A DNA stretch of 64,000 nt from Emticicia fluvialis (GTDB lineage Bacteria > Bacteroidota > Bacteroidia > Cytophagales > Spirosomataceae), in contig NZ_JANUSD010000005.1 of assembly GCF_024793945.1 (NCBI RefSeq), positions 62,001 through 126,000 of the forward strand, given 5' to 3'. Shown here in pieces: positions 32,228-40,885 of this stretch. The translations under genes were made by a program, and so were the position numbers. The notes beneath the pieces are model-generated. The model was not told the origin of the DNA and searched no databases. It saw nothing but the letters and a program-made list of their open reading frames with translations. Positions within the stretch are counted from its first letter, which is position 1. Every line of letters begins with the position of its first letter.

Positions 32228-34162
32228 CTAAGCAATTTTGGCATTCAATGGCAGATATACCTCAAAGCGGCTGCCGTCACCAGGTTTACTGTCAACCTGT
32301 ATGATACCCTGATGCGACTCCACCATTTTCTTCACATAACTTAAACCCAGGCCAAAGCCTTTTACATCGTGCAGGTTGCCTGTGGGAACCCTGTAGAAAC
32401 GTTCAAAAATCTTGTTCAGCTGGTCTTTAGTCATCCCGATACCTTTATCGGCAATAGTTATTTTCAGGTAATCGTCAATGTTTTCTGTCTTAATGGTAAT
32501 TTCCGGGTTTTCAGGAGAATACTTGTTGGCATTGTCGAGCAAGTTAAAGATAATATTGGTCAGATGCACATCATCTGCTTCAATTTCCGGATGCTCAGCA
32601 TCCAGCTCCAGATGCACCATTCCGTTTTTCTGTTCAATCTGCACGCTCAGGTTGTGCAGCACCTGCTCAATGGTTTCATGAATATTTACACGCTCCATTT
32701 TTAGTTTTACATCCCCTTTGTCAAGCAATGCCATTTGTAGCACTTTTTCAACCTGCGTGCCCAGTCGGCGGTTTTCATCCTGAATAATATTCAGATATCT
32801 GGTCATCTTGCTATTATCTTTCTTCACTTCATTGTCTTTCATCACCTCAACAGCTAACGATATCGTTGAAATGGGCGTTTTAAACTCATGGGTCATGTTA
32901 TTGATGAAGTCGTTCTTGATAGTAGCCAGCTTTTTCTGTTTCAGCATTGTATTGACGGAGGTATAAAATATACCGCCAATCATCAGAATTAACAGAATAG
33001 AACTAGCAAAAACGGTCCACATATTACTTAAAATAAAACCCTGGGTATCTGGAAAATGCACATATAAATAGTGGTTTTGAGGTTGCAGGTCGCTTGGAAA
33101 CAACTGCGCCTTATAAGCATCTTTTACAAAATCAGAATTCGGGTTGGTGGCAAAAGATGCAAAAATCATATTAGAGTTATCTTTAACCACATATTGATAA
33201 GGAATAATGATGCCCTTACTTTTCAATGCCTTTTTCAATAAGGTATCGAGCGAAATACGGTCAAGGCGCTCATGAATATCACGCGAACCATGAATCACGT
33301 CTGTTAATACATCTTTAACCAGTTCGGCTTTGTTTTTGGTGCGCTCAATATTTTCCTGGTCATTAATAATTGCCTTTGAAACCTCTTCGGGTTTTTCGGC
33401 GGGTTTCCGTTTTGGGGGCTTCACAAGTGCCAGATTCAGGGTGTCAATAGATGGAAAAGTATAAGAGTATCCAAAACTGATTACGCTGTTGGTTCTGTCG
33501 TCGCCACCAATGCTAATCTGGTGGCCTTCCTGGCTATGCTTGTTTACCGACAACATCTGGCGGTTAAACTCCCGTATTAAATCTTCGGCGGTTTTCTGGC
33601 GTAAAAGGTTGTTTTTCATTGGCTGGCTCATGTCTTCTACCACCAGGTTTTGTTCTTCCAGCATTTCCTTTATCAAATCCATTTGCTTTACGGGTATTTC
33701 AAACAACTGCACACCGCCGAAAACATCGGTAGCAGCCACAGTATTATTACCTTGCTTACGTATTCTGGTTGCGGGGGCAGTAGCTATATGCGGATTAAAC
33801 CTGTCAGCGCCATTTGAAAAATTTGATACAGTAGGAGCCTCTGCGTTAATCATCAGGCCGAAATCTTCCGGTTGTTCAGGTTTTAAAAGTTTAGACACAT
33901 GTTTTTTCTCTTGTTGTTTCTGAGTAATAGCCACTAGCCTTTTCTGCTCTTCAATTTTCATTTGCTGATTAGCCAGAAAAATAATCTCCTGCTTTTCTAT
34001 TTTTTTGATGGTTTCCTGCAAAGCATCGTTTACGTTGCGGTCAAATTGCTCCTGCCTTACTGAAATGGCATTCTCTATCCAGTACCATTGAAAGGTGATA
34101 AGCCCAATCATGGCAATAAGCATAAATATGATAATATTTCTGAAGTTCATCTGCTGGCTCAT
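32228..34162 (-). CDS. Membrane sensor histidine kinase
   Basis: A 644-aa sensor kinase when begun at the ATG at 34162 (MSQQMNFRN); another ATG at 34219 would add 19 residues that look like promoter sequence. TM1 covers about 8-28 and TM2 about 385-407, giving a periplasmic sensor of about 350 aa, long and rich in Gln, Lys and Glu, with no recognised fold. There is no clear HAMP. The dimerisation box FINNMTHEFKTPISTIS holds the phospho-His. Further on come the N box NIIFNLLDNANKYSPENP, G1 ADKGIGM and G2 GFGLGLSYV. All catalytic boxes are present. Confidence 0.9.
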   Translation of the reverse strand: MSQQMNFRNIIIFMLIAMIGLITFQWYWIENAISVRQEQFDRNVNDALQETIKKIEKQEIIFLANQQMKIEEQKRLVAITQKQQEKKHVSKLLKPEQPEDFGLMINAEAPTVSNFSNGADRFNPHIATAPATRIRKQGNNTVAATDVFGGVQLFEIPVKQMDLIKEMLEEQNLVVEDMSQPMKNNLLRQKTAEDLIREFNRQMLSVNKHSQEGHQISIGGDDRTNSVISFGYSYTFPSIDTLNLALVKPPKRKPAEKPEEVSKAIINDQENIERTKNKAELVKDVLTDVIHGSRDIHERLDRISLDTLLKKALKSKGIIIPYQYVVKDNSNMIFASFATNPNSDFVKDAYKAQLFPSDLQPQNHYLYVHFPDTQGFILSNMWTVFASSILLILMIGGIFYTSVNTMLKQKKLATIKNDFINNMTHEFKTPISTISLAVEVMKDNEVKKDNSKMTRYLNIIQDENRRLGTQVEKVLQMALLDKGDVKLKMERVNIHETIEQVLHNLSVQIEQKNGMVHLELDAEHPEIEADDVHLTNIIFNLLDNANKYSPENPEITIKTENIDDYLKITIADKGIGMTKDQLNKIFERFYRVPTGNLHDVKGFGLGLSYVKKMVESHQGIIQVDSKPGDGSRFEVYLPLNAKIA

Positions 34163-34305
34163 TAAACGCAAACCTGATACATTATATAAAACAAAGTTTA
34201 TCCACGAAATTAACGCCAAACAAATGAAAATTTGTCTTATTTAACACTTTTTAACATCAGATATTATCATTAGGTTTACAGTTTTAACATTTATCAGAAC
34301 CGCTA

Positions 34306-35151
34306 ATGCTTTGGCTTTTATTAATTGCAATACTATTGGGGCTTGCTTGTGTTTATGCGTTTTTTTGGAAGAAAATCGCCCGCAGTAAACCCGTCAATTA
34401 TCCGTCGCCGGAGAATCGGAAAAAACTAGATGCAACCAGAAAAACGCTGGTGTGCCTGGGTGATAGCATTACCCAGGGCAATTTAAGTTATAACTGGGTT
34501 GACGGTCTGGCAGAAGCGCTGCCGGATATGCAGGTTTTAAACGCGGGCATTAATTCTGACCTTACCTTTTCTATACTGAACAGGATAGAAGACGTAATTG
34601 CCAGCCAGCCGGATTACCTGATTATTCTGGTTGGCACTAATGACGTAAACGCAACTATGGGTTTGGCAAATCTGAATAGTTATAAACAGTCTGGGAGGAT
34701 TTCGAAAGACACTATTCCTGACTTTGGTTCGTTCAAAAATAATTATCGCGAAATAGTAAAGTTGTTAAAGCAAAAGACCCGGGCTCAAATAGCGCTGGTA
34801 TCATTGCCGGTAATGAGCGAAGACCTGGCACATGAAGTCAACCGCAAGGCAGACGATTACAGCCTTTTTGTTAAAGAACTGGCAATAGAACAGGGTATAG
34901 GGTATGTGCCTTTCAGAGAAAAACAGAAAGAATATCTAGGGGCAAATCCGCATGAGGGTATTTATACGTTTGAAGATACCACCAGACTATTCATGCTTTC
35001 GTTAATTAATCATTATATTCTGGGTAAAGATTGGGACTCCATCAGTGCAAAACATGGTAATCTGCTTACGCCCGATAACCTGCACCTCAATTCTGTTTCC
35101 GGCAGCATGTTGCTTGATTTAGCCAAGGCATTTATTATTTCAGCCAGATAA
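34306..35151 (+). CDS. SGNH/GDSL-family hydrolase with N-terminal membrane helix
   Basis: A 281-aa hydrolase. Residues 2-21 form one hydrophobic helix, then a basic WKKIARSK, so the protein is probably anchored in the inner membrane with its catalytic domain outside or inside depending on topology. Block I is GDSIT (S54), then NAGINSDLTF, LVGTNDVN and DNLHLNS with the last Asp and His. It shares only the fold with the SGNH enzyme at 1685. The PLP enzyme gene begins 12 nt past its stop, which suggests an operon. Confidence 0.82.
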   Translation: MLWLLLIAILLGLACVYAFFWKKIARSKPVNYPSPENRKKLDATRKTLVCLGDSITQGNLSYNWVDGLAEALPDMQVLNAGINSDLTFSILNRIEDVIASQPDYLIILVGTNDVNATMGLANLNSYKQSGRISKDTIPDFGSFKNNYREIVKLLKQKTRAQIALVSLPVMSEDLAHEVNRKADDYSLFVKELAIEQGIGYVPFREKQKEYLGANPHEGIYTFEDTTRLFMLSLINHYILGKDWDSISAKHGNLLTPDNLHLNSVSGSMLLDLAKAFIISAR

Positions 35152-35163
35152 TGCACATAACCC

Positions 35164-36234
35164 ATGCACAACCACTTTACTATACATCAGCAGCCTTCAA
35201 ACAAGATATTACTAAATGAGCAGGAATATCACTTTTTTAGTGGTACGTCGTATCTGGGTATGAATCAGGATGCAGCGTTCAGAGATTTACTGATAGAAGG
35301 CCTGCATCAATATGGTTTGTCATTCGGCAGTTCCCGTAACGGTAATGTACAGCTGGCAGTTTACGAAGCCGCCGAAAACAAGCTGGCAGACTGGGTAGGG
35401 GCAGAGGTGGCCCTGACGCTGTCGTCCGGCATGCTGGCAGGGCAAGTAGTGGCGCAATACCTGAAAACGCAACAGGCGGCCTTTTTCTATGCACCACAGA
35501 GCCATGCGGCCAACTTCCACGAACCTGAAGTGCAGTTGCCCGCCATGAGTTTTCAGGAGTGGTCAGAGCAGATAGCACAGCAAATAAATGATACAAATGC
35601 AGCACATTCAGTTATTGTATGTAATTCAACAGATGGTTTAAGAGCAACAGCCTATCCATTTGGCTGGGTGAAAACTTTACCCACAAGCAAGGCCATTACG
35701 CTGGTTATTGACGATTCTCACGGGTTGGGTATTACCGGTAACAATGGCGCAGGCATTTTTCAGCAGATAGAAGTAAAGCCTAATGTAGGCCTTATAGTTG
35801 TTTCGTCATTACATAAAGCAATGGGGATTCCGGGTGGAGTTGTTTTTAGCGGCAAGCAAACCATTAATGCCCTTAGGCATACTGCCTATTTTGCCTCTTG
35901 TTCTCCTATTGCTCCGGCTTATTTGTACGCCTACCTGAGAGCAGATGAAATCTACAAACGTAATTATGAGCGCTTGCAGAAGAATATCGGGCGGTTTGTT
36001 TCTCAACTGCAATCAGCGCAGTCTTTGTTTGGGTTTCAGCCAGCTTATCCGGTTTTTTATACCAGCCATGATAACCTCTATACTTACCTGTTTAAAAACG
36101 GCATACTTATTTACAGCTTTGCTTACCCAATTAAAACAGGCAAGCCTAATACCCGTATTGTTATAAGCGCCTGGCATACAGAAGAGCAAATAGATTTACT
36201 GGCTGGTAAGTGCAGGGCATTTGCAGAGAAGTAG
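35164..36234 (+). CDS. PLP-dependent alpha-oxoamine-synthase-like aminotransferase (BioF-like)
   Basis: A 356-aa fold-type I PLP enzyme. Motifs fit the alpha-oxoamine synthase group (BioF, Kbl, CqsA, SPT), which joins an amino acid with an acyl-CoA: GTSYLGMNQD at the start, SSRNGNVQLAVYEAAENKLA, VIDDSHGLGITGNNG (D183-H186, PLP binding), and SSLHKAMGIPGG with K218 as the Schiff-base lysine. It is slightly shorter than BioF (about 385 aa). No bio genes adjoin it; its neighbour is an SGNH hydrolase. So it might be a specialised lipid or signal enzyme, but BioF activity is not excluded. Confidence 0.78.
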   Translation: MHNHFTIHQQPSNKILLNEQEYHFFSGTSYLGMNQDAAFRDLLIEGLHQYGLSFGSSRNGNVQLAVYEAAENKLADWVGAEVALTLSSGMLAGQVVAQYLKTQQAAFFYAPQSHAANFHEPEVQLPAMSFQEWSEQIAQQINDTNAAHSVIVCNSTDGLRATAYPFGWVKTLPTSKAITLVIDDSHGLGITGNNGAGIFQQIEVKPNVGLIVVSSLHKAMGIPGGVVFSGKQTINALRHTAYFASCSPIAPAYLYAYLRADEIYKRNYERLQKNIGRFVSQLQSAQSLFGFQPAYPVFYTSHDNLYTYLFKNGILIYSFAYPIKTGKPNTRIVISAWHTEEQIDLLAGKCRAFAEK

Positions 36235-36238
36235 GCCA

Positions 36239-36772
36239 TCAGCCCATTAACCATATTTTGTCTTCTTCGTGGCCTTGTTCTTTCCACTCTACTAACACCC
36301 GCTGGCTGTCTAGTGTATTTACTTTCATGCCGGTGTAGTCTGGCTGAATTGGCAAATCTCGCACATACCTGCGGTTAATGAGGCATAGCAATTCTATTTT
36401 TTCGGGTCTTCCAAAAGCCTGCATGGCATCAATAGCAGCCCGAACCATTCTTCCGGTTGCCAGTACGTCATCTATCAGAATCACTTTTTTGTTTTCAATC
36501 ACAAACGGCACTTTGGTTTCGTTGGGTTTAAGTGGCGAATCTCTCCGTCGGAAGTCGTCACGGTAAAAAGTGGCATCCAGATAACCCAATTTAATCGAAA
36601 CGCCAGTTTCTTCCTTTAGTTTTTGCGTTATTCGCTCTGCCAGGTATATACCACGTGGTTGCAGACCCAGTATTACTGAATTAGAAAAATCTTTATGGTT
36701 TTCAATCAGTTGCTGACATAAACGGTTAATCGTGATGTCAAGAAGCGGATTGGTAAGAATAAGTCGTTTCAT
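36239..36772 (-). CDS. pyrR: PyrR-like phosphoribosyltransferase / pyrimidine regulatory protein
   Basis: A 177-aa type I phosphoribosyltransferase. The PRPP motif VILIDDVLATGRMVRAAIDA is clear at about 95-114, and LGLQPRGIYLAERI and DLPIQPDYTGMKV match PyrR. PyrR has uracil phosphoribosyltransferase activity and, in Firmicutes, binds pyr leader RNA. I see no PyrR-type leader before pyrD here, so its regulatory job in this organism is not shown. It converges with the PLP gene with just 4 nt between stops, and is divergent from pth. Confidence 0.88.
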   Translation of the reverse strand: MKRLILTNPLLDITINRLCQQLIENHKDFSNSVILGLQPRGIYLAERITQKLKEETGVSIKLGYLDATFYRDDFRRRDSPLKPNETKVPFVIENKKVILIDDVLATGRMVRAAIDAMQAFGRPEKIELLCLINRRYVRDLPIQPDYTGMKVNTLDSQRVLVEWKEQGHEEDKIWLMG

Positions 36773-36907
36773 ACAAAAATTAATAAATAATGGAATTGTA
36801 ATTGTGTGATTGGTGTCTATTGTTAAAGATTGTCGTCAAATTTTAGGAACTTTGCCGACAAATTTATCGACTCATTTTCTCATTCACTAATTCGCTCATT
36901 AAAAAAA

Positions 36908-37468
36908 ATGAAATATCTGATTGCCGGGCTCGGAAACATTGGTCCTGAATATGCTTTCACTCGTCATAATGTAGGTTTTATGGTGCTAGACCGCCTGGCC
37001 GCACAAAATAACTTCAGTTTTAAGATGGAAAGGTTGGCCTATACAGCCGAATTTAAGCACAAAGGCCGCCAGATATACTGTATCAAGCCCACTACTTATA
37101 TGAACCTGAGCGGTAATGCCGTAAACTACTGGTTGCAGGCATTAAAAATACCGGTTGAAAATCTGTTGGTGATATGCGATGACCTGGCTCTGCCTTTTGG
37201 TAAACTGCGCCTGAAGACCAAGGGCTCGCACGGTGGGCAGAACGGTTTAAGGAATATTGAAGAAAAGCTGGGAACGCAGAATTATCATCGGTTACGCTTC
37301 GGAATCGGCAATGATTTCCCTTCCGGAAGGCAGGTAAATTACGTTCTGGAGCCTTTTAGCGAAGATGAAATGAGCCAGTTGGTCGCAAGATTAGACCGAG
37401 CCGACGACATAATTGCCAGTTTTTGTACGATTGGCTCCGAACGAACAATGAATTTTTTCAACGAATGA
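36908..37468 (+). CDS. pth: Peptidyl-tRNA hydrolase
   Basis: A 186-aa essential recycling enzyme that frees tRNA from dropped-off peptidyl-tRNA. The start at 36908 gives the family N-terminus MKYLIAGLGNIGPEYAFTRH; a frame start at 36830 adds 26 poor residues. The catalytic H20 is in TRHNVGF, and D in CDDLALPFGKLRL together with KGSHGGQNGLRN completes the active site. Length is normal. It stands alone between pyrR and a small secreted protein. Confidence 0.95.
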   Translation: MKYLIAGLGNIGPEYAFTRHNVGFMVLDRLAAQNNFSFKMERLAYTAEFKHKGRQIYCIKPTTYMNLSGNAVNYWLQALKIPVENLLVICDDLALPFGKLRLKTKGSHGGQNGLRNIEEKLGTQNYHRLRFGIGNDFPSGRQVNYVLEPFSEDEMSQLVARLDRADDIIASFCTIGSERTMNFFNE

Positions 37469-37642
37469 TTGTATTATTTAAAGAATTTTCATATTTCCCG
37501 ATTTTGGAATTTTATATAAGTTGTATTTTTCTAAGACGAACAAAATTTTGTTTTCCCGTTTATTAAATGTGTAAAATTCTGAGAATAACCCATTAGTAAG
37601 AATATATTTAGAACAATATTCGGCACCTGCACGGATTGCATA

Positions 37643-37674
37643 TTTGGATTATATTAATTTTCGCTGTAGTTTTG
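37643..37674 (+). promoter_or_regulatory. Consensus promoter of the small secreted protein
   Basis: TTTG (37643-37646), a 20-nt spacer and TAGTTTTG (37667-37674), an exact TAnnTTTG. The leader to the ATG at 37710 is about 30 nt. Confidence 0.65.
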
Positions 37675-37709
37675 CATCGTTATCCACAAGATAAAAATAG
37701 AACAAAACA

Positions 37710-38171
37710 ATGAAAAATTCATTTAAATCCGTTATATTTGCAGTTGTACTTGGGTCATTCTTGATTTCTGCAAATATTGTAAAAGCAAATGACCGTGACT
37801 CAGCCAAGAAGGAAGTGATGTTGGTAAAAGGTGCTGAAGTAGATTTCGCGAACTTCATGTCGAAAAAAGCGAAAAAATTTGTAAAGACCGAAGATTGGGG
37901 TATATTTGTAAATGTTGTAAAGCTGTATAATGCCTCTCCTGCCAAATTTATGGCGTTGAGTTCAGCTCAGAAAGCAGCGTTTAACGAAGCAGCAGCTAAC
38001 ATTGAAACGAAAGTTTCTAATCTACGTGGCGAAGAGGCAAAGGCCTGGAGAAACAAGGTAATAGCTACTACAAAGATTATTAACGTACTGTGGAACTACC
38101 AGTCAAACGTTGAGCCAATTGAACCAGAAAACGCAGTAAGCCCGGTTGTGGTTGAAATGTTAGGTCGCTAA
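37710..38171 (+). CDS. Small secreted protein of unknown function
   Basis: A 153-aa protein I do not recognise. Residues 1-26 are a signal peptide with likely cleavage after VKA. The mature part of about 127 aa is helical and rich in Lys, Ala and Val, with KGAEVDFANFMSKKAKKFVK and a hydrophobic second half (TTKIINVLWNYQ). There is no lipobox, cysteine or membrane helix. A near-perfect promoter and a strong terminator make it a single-gene unit, which suggests high expression. It may be a periplasmic protein. Confidence 0.72.
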   Translation: MKNSFKSVIFAVVLGSFLISANIVKANDRDSAKKEVMLVKGAEVDFANFMSKKAKKFVKTEDWGIFVNVVKLYNASPAKFMALSSAQKAAFNEAAANIETKVSNLRGEEAKAWRNKVIATTKIINVLWNYQSNVEPIEPENAVSPVVVEMLGR

Positions 38172-38235
38172 GGCTCAACTTAGCAAAGAATTAAGTTTTT
38201 CATAGTTTAATAGGTTAGGGTTGAATAGATGGACA

Positions 38236-38267
38236 CTTACCCCACTGCTTCTGGCGGTGGGGTTAAG
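38236..38267 (+). terminator. Terminator after the small secreted protein
   Basis: CTTACCCCAC pairs with GTGGGGTTAAG with a one-base bulge and an 11-nt loop, then TTTTTTA. It lies 65 nt past the stop. Confidence 0.75.
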
Positions 38268-38342
38268 TTTTTTATAGGGGTTTGTGTTTTACTCCGGAAC
38301 ATCTGACCCCGTTATTTGCGTTATAAACTAAACTTCAACCTG

Positions 38343-38885
38343 ATGCGCGTTTTATTACTTCTATTGCTCTTTTTAACGGCTTGTACCGAAACCGAAAACA
38401 AAATACAATCAAAGGCTTATTATGATCTGGCAGGTTTGTTCAACGCGCACATCAGTCGTCTGGCATCTGGCAGGCCTCAGGTAGAAAAAACAGTGTTAAT
38501 AAAAGATAAGCAAGAGAAAATTGTAACCGGCAAAATTGACCGGCGCAAAGAACTGGATTTATTTCTGCAGGCAGACCTGAACAAGCAGTCGTATCAATCT
38601 GCCTATACCATACATCAAACACAGAATGAAATATCATATAAGCTAAAAACAGGAGAAAAAATGCCCGTAAAGCATTTGTTGATCAGGTTTGATACCAAAG
38701 GCTTGCCACAGCAGATTGAAGCCGAAATTTACGCAAGAAACTATCTGTATGAGTCTGAAAAAAAACTAAAAGCGCATTTTGAGAATAACCAGCTGAAAAC
38801 TTACCATATAGAAGGGTATCAGGAGTTGTTTATTGGCAGCAGGAAGTATTTCTCTGTTGATGCCAAAATAAAAGGAGACTATTAA
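38343..38885 (+). CDS. Small lipoprotein of unknown function
   Basis: A 180-aa predicted lipoprotein from the ATG at 38343. The open frame reaches back to a TTG at 38316, but the ATG gives the better signal (MRVLLLLLLFLTAC, lipobox with C14). The rest is mainly beta-strand-like and basic, with VLIKDKQEKIVTGKIDRRKE and a repeated interest in Gln and Tyr; no catalytic motif is seen. I do not recognise the family. Its TAA overlaps the stop of the converging TPM gene by four bases (TTAA at 38882-38885). Confidence 0.68.
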   Translation: MRVLLLLLLFLTACTETENKIQSKAYYDLAGLFNAHISRLASGRPQVEKTVLIKDKQEKIVTGKIDRRKELDLFLQADLNKQSYQSAYTIHQTQNEISYKLKTGEKMPVKHLLIRFDTKGLPQQIEAEIYARNYLYESEKKLKAHFENNQLKTYHIEGYQELFIGSRKYFSVDAKIKGDY

Positions 38886-39628
38886 TAGTCTCCTCCGGCG
38901 CCGCCGCCACCAAAATCTCCTCCGCCAAAGCCTCCGAAACCACCGCTATCTCCACCGCCTGACCAGCCGCCAGACGAGCTTCCCCAACCCGTGAAAGTGG
39001 TATAGGGTATCCAGCCACCACCACCGCGATTACCATGGTTTCCGCCTTTACCCCGGCTAAGGATGGCAATAATAACAAAAATGATGATGATAACAACCAC
39101 AAATCCTAGCCAGCCACCGTCTTCTTCGTCATCTTTATCGGCCTTAAATTCGCCTTTGGCGTAATTAATAATTTTATCAGTAGCCACATCAAGCCCTTCA
39201 TAATATCGGGCTTCTTTAAATCTCGGCTTTATGTCTTTCTCAATGATACGTTTACTGTAAGCGTCAGTTATAGTGCCCTCCATGCCATAACCGGTGGCAA
39301 TAAATACTTTTCTGTCGCCGGGAGCCCATAAAACAACAATACCGTTATTTTTGCCTTTTTCGCCTATACCCCATGCTTTACCAAGTTTAAAGGCATATTC
39401 GCTGATATCGTATGGCTGAACGGTCTTTACTATTACAATCGTAATTTGCGTAGAGGTGGTATCATAATAACCCTTTAGCTTCGCTTCCAGTTGTGCGGTC
39501 TGGTCTGGGCTCAGAAGGCCACCCACAAAGTCATTGACAAATCGGGCAGGGTTCGGCTTTTCCGGTATATCCTGCGCAAAGGCCAGGCTTTGCAACAAAA
39601 AAAATAATATGAGCAGTTTTTTGAACAT
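38882..39628 (-). CDS. TPM domain protein, YgcG type with Gly-rich tail
   Basis: A 248-aa exported membrane protein. A signal peptide (1-18) is followed by the TPM domain (about 25-165), recognised by NDFVGGLLSPDQTAQLEAKL, QITIVIVKTVQPYDISEYA, GKAWGIGEKGKNNGIVVLWA and IATGYGMEGTITDAYS. One membrane helix follows at about 174-192 (GFVVVIIIIFVIIAILS), then a tail of about 55 aa made largely of Gly with Ser and Trp. TPM proteins bind or cleave phospho-ligands in plant thylakoids but the bacterial role is unclear. Last of a lemA-TPM-TPM set. Confidence 0.86.
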   Translation of the reverse strand: MFKKLLILFFLLQSLAFAQDIPEKPNPARFVNDFVGGLLSPDQTAQLEAKLKGYYDTTSTQITIVIVKTVQPYDISEYAFKLGKAWGIGEKGKNNGIVVLWAPGDRKVFIATGYGMEGTITDAYSKRIIEKDIKPRFKEARYYEGLDVATDKIINYAKGEFKADKDDEEDGGWLGFVVVIIIIFVIIAILSRGKGGNHGNRGGGGWIPYTTFTGWGSSSGGWSGGGDSGGFGGFGGGDFGGGGAGGDY

Positions 39629-39667
39629 TTTCTAGTGGTTGTTTACACACAGGTAAACATTTACAGG

Positions 39668-40102
39668 CTAAGGTATAGGGTCGGTTGAGATATCATCAGA
39701 TAATTCGTTGATATCGTCAGAACGATACGGAAAAAACTTCTTTAATTGATTTCCCGTTTCCCGGATTCCCATCTGCAGGCCTCCGGCAAAATCTTCCAGT
39801 AAAAAGTATTGTCTCATGCTGTCTCTTATACCATCCCAGAAGTTAGTGGGTACCACCTTATCAATGCCTTCGTCTCCCCAAACGGCAAACTTATGGCTTC
39901 CGTAAGCCAGATAAAACAAAACCCCGTTGCGTTGGGCGGTTCTTTCAAGGCAAAGAAACTGAAACACCTGTCTGGCCCTTTCAGTGGGGTCTTCTGTAGG
40001 GCATATTTCCTCAACATGCACTTTTATTTCGCCAGAAGTGTTCAGTTCGGCATCTTTAATTGCCTTCACAATTCTTTCTTTAGCGATTTCCGTCAGAAAC
40101 AT
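39668..40102 (-). CDS. TPM domain protein, short cytosolic form
   Basis: A 144-aa protein from the ATG at 40102 (MFLTEIAKERIVKAIKDAEL). The earlier frame start at 40135 adds 11 residues. TPM features are present in a compact form: TSGEIKVHVEE, QRNGVLFYLAYGSHKFAVWG and an IDKVVPTNFWDGI segment. There is no signal peptide, lipobox or membrane helix. In many Bacteroidota a short TPM gene lies between lemA and a YgcG-type gene, exactly as here, so the three products probably work together at the inner membrane. Confidence 0.85.
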   Translation of the reverse strand: MFLTEIAKERIVKAIKDAELNTSGEIKVHVEEICPTEDPTERARQVFQFLCLERTAQRNGVLFYLAYGSHKFAVWGDEGIDKVVPTNFWDGIRDSMRQYFLLEDFAGGLQMGIRETGNQLKKFFPYRSDDINELSDDISTDPIP

Positions 40103-40192
40103 GATTGTATGAGATAAGATGTGGCTGAGAAACAAAACAGCACATACAGGCTTTGGTTAAGCCTGTATGTGTCTGAAAATACTTCTTTAAAA

Positions 40193-40774
40193 TCAGAACT
40201 TAACTGTTGGTGCAGCCTGGGCAGCGTCTGATGCCTGGAAGAAGCCTTTCTCGCTAAATCCGAATATTTTTGCAAAAATTACAGCCGGGAAACGTAATGC
40301 AGCAGTATTGTAGGTTTGTACGGCTCCGTTAAACTCATTACGCGCCACTCCAATTCTGTTTTCTGTACCTTCCAGTTGAGACTGTAGCTCCAGGAAATTC
40401 TCGTTGGCCTTCAGTTGCGGATACTGCTCAACACTTACAAGCAAACGGCTCAAAGCCCCGCTTAACTGGTCTTGCGCTGCCTGAAACTTCTGAATGTTTT
40501 CAGGTGTAAGGTTCTCAGGGTTTATTTGCATAGAAGTGGCTTTAGCACGGGCTTCTATTACTTGTGTAAGCGTAGTTTTTTCAAAGTCTGCTGCTCCCTT
40601 TACTGTGCTTACCAGATTAGGTATCAGATCTGAACGGCGTTGGTATTGCGTTTGTACATTAGACCATTTACGTTTCACTTCCTGATCTTTTTCTAAAAGG
40701 CCATTATATGACGAGCAACCATAAACGCTTAAAAGTAAAATAATACCAATTATAATTAAGGTGCTTTTTTTCAT
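40193..40774 (-). CDS. lemA: LemA family protein
   Basis: A 193-aa protein from the ATG at 40774. A hydrophobic N-terminus with SVYGC (C20) may be a lipobox or a membrane anchor. LemA marks: LLEKDQEVKRKWSNVQTQYQ, RRSDLIPNLVSTVKG, EQYPQLKANENFLELQSQLEG and RFPAVIFAKIFGF. It forms an antiparallel helical bundle; function in bacteria is unknown. A near-perfect promoter precedes it. It is the first gene of the minus-strand set lemA-TPM-TPM (gaps of 90 and 39 nt). Confidence 0.92.
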   Translation of the reverse strand: MKKSTLIIIGIILLLSVYGCSSYNGLLEKDQEVKRKWSNVQTQYQRRSDLIPNLVSTVKGAADFEKTTLTQVIEARAKATSMQINPENLTPENIQKFQAAQDQLSGALSRLLVSVEQYPQLKANENFLELQSQLEGTENRIGVARNEFNGAVQTYNTAALRFPAVIFAKIFGFSEKGFFQASDAAQAAPTVKF

Positions 40775-40810
40775 TTTTTCGAAATTTTGTTTGTTTACTG
40801 AAATTTGATT

Positions 40811-40840
40811 CAAATGTAATAATTAGAACATGATATGCAA
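40811..40840 (-). promoter_or_regulatory. Consensus promoter of lemA
   Basis: Minus strand: TTG (40840-40838), exactly 19 nt, TACATTTG (40818-40811), an exact TAnnTTTG. The leader to 40774 is about 30 nt, which supports that start; the alternative start at 40813 lies inside the -7 box. Confidence 0.7.
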
Positions 40841-40885
40841 GAATTACATATAACAAGTGGATTAAAATCGTTATAAACGGACGTT

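Noticed and set aside
36830..36907. An upstream start for pth at 36830
   Set aside because: The extra 26 residues lack family similarity, and MKYLIAGLGN at 36908 is the normal start.
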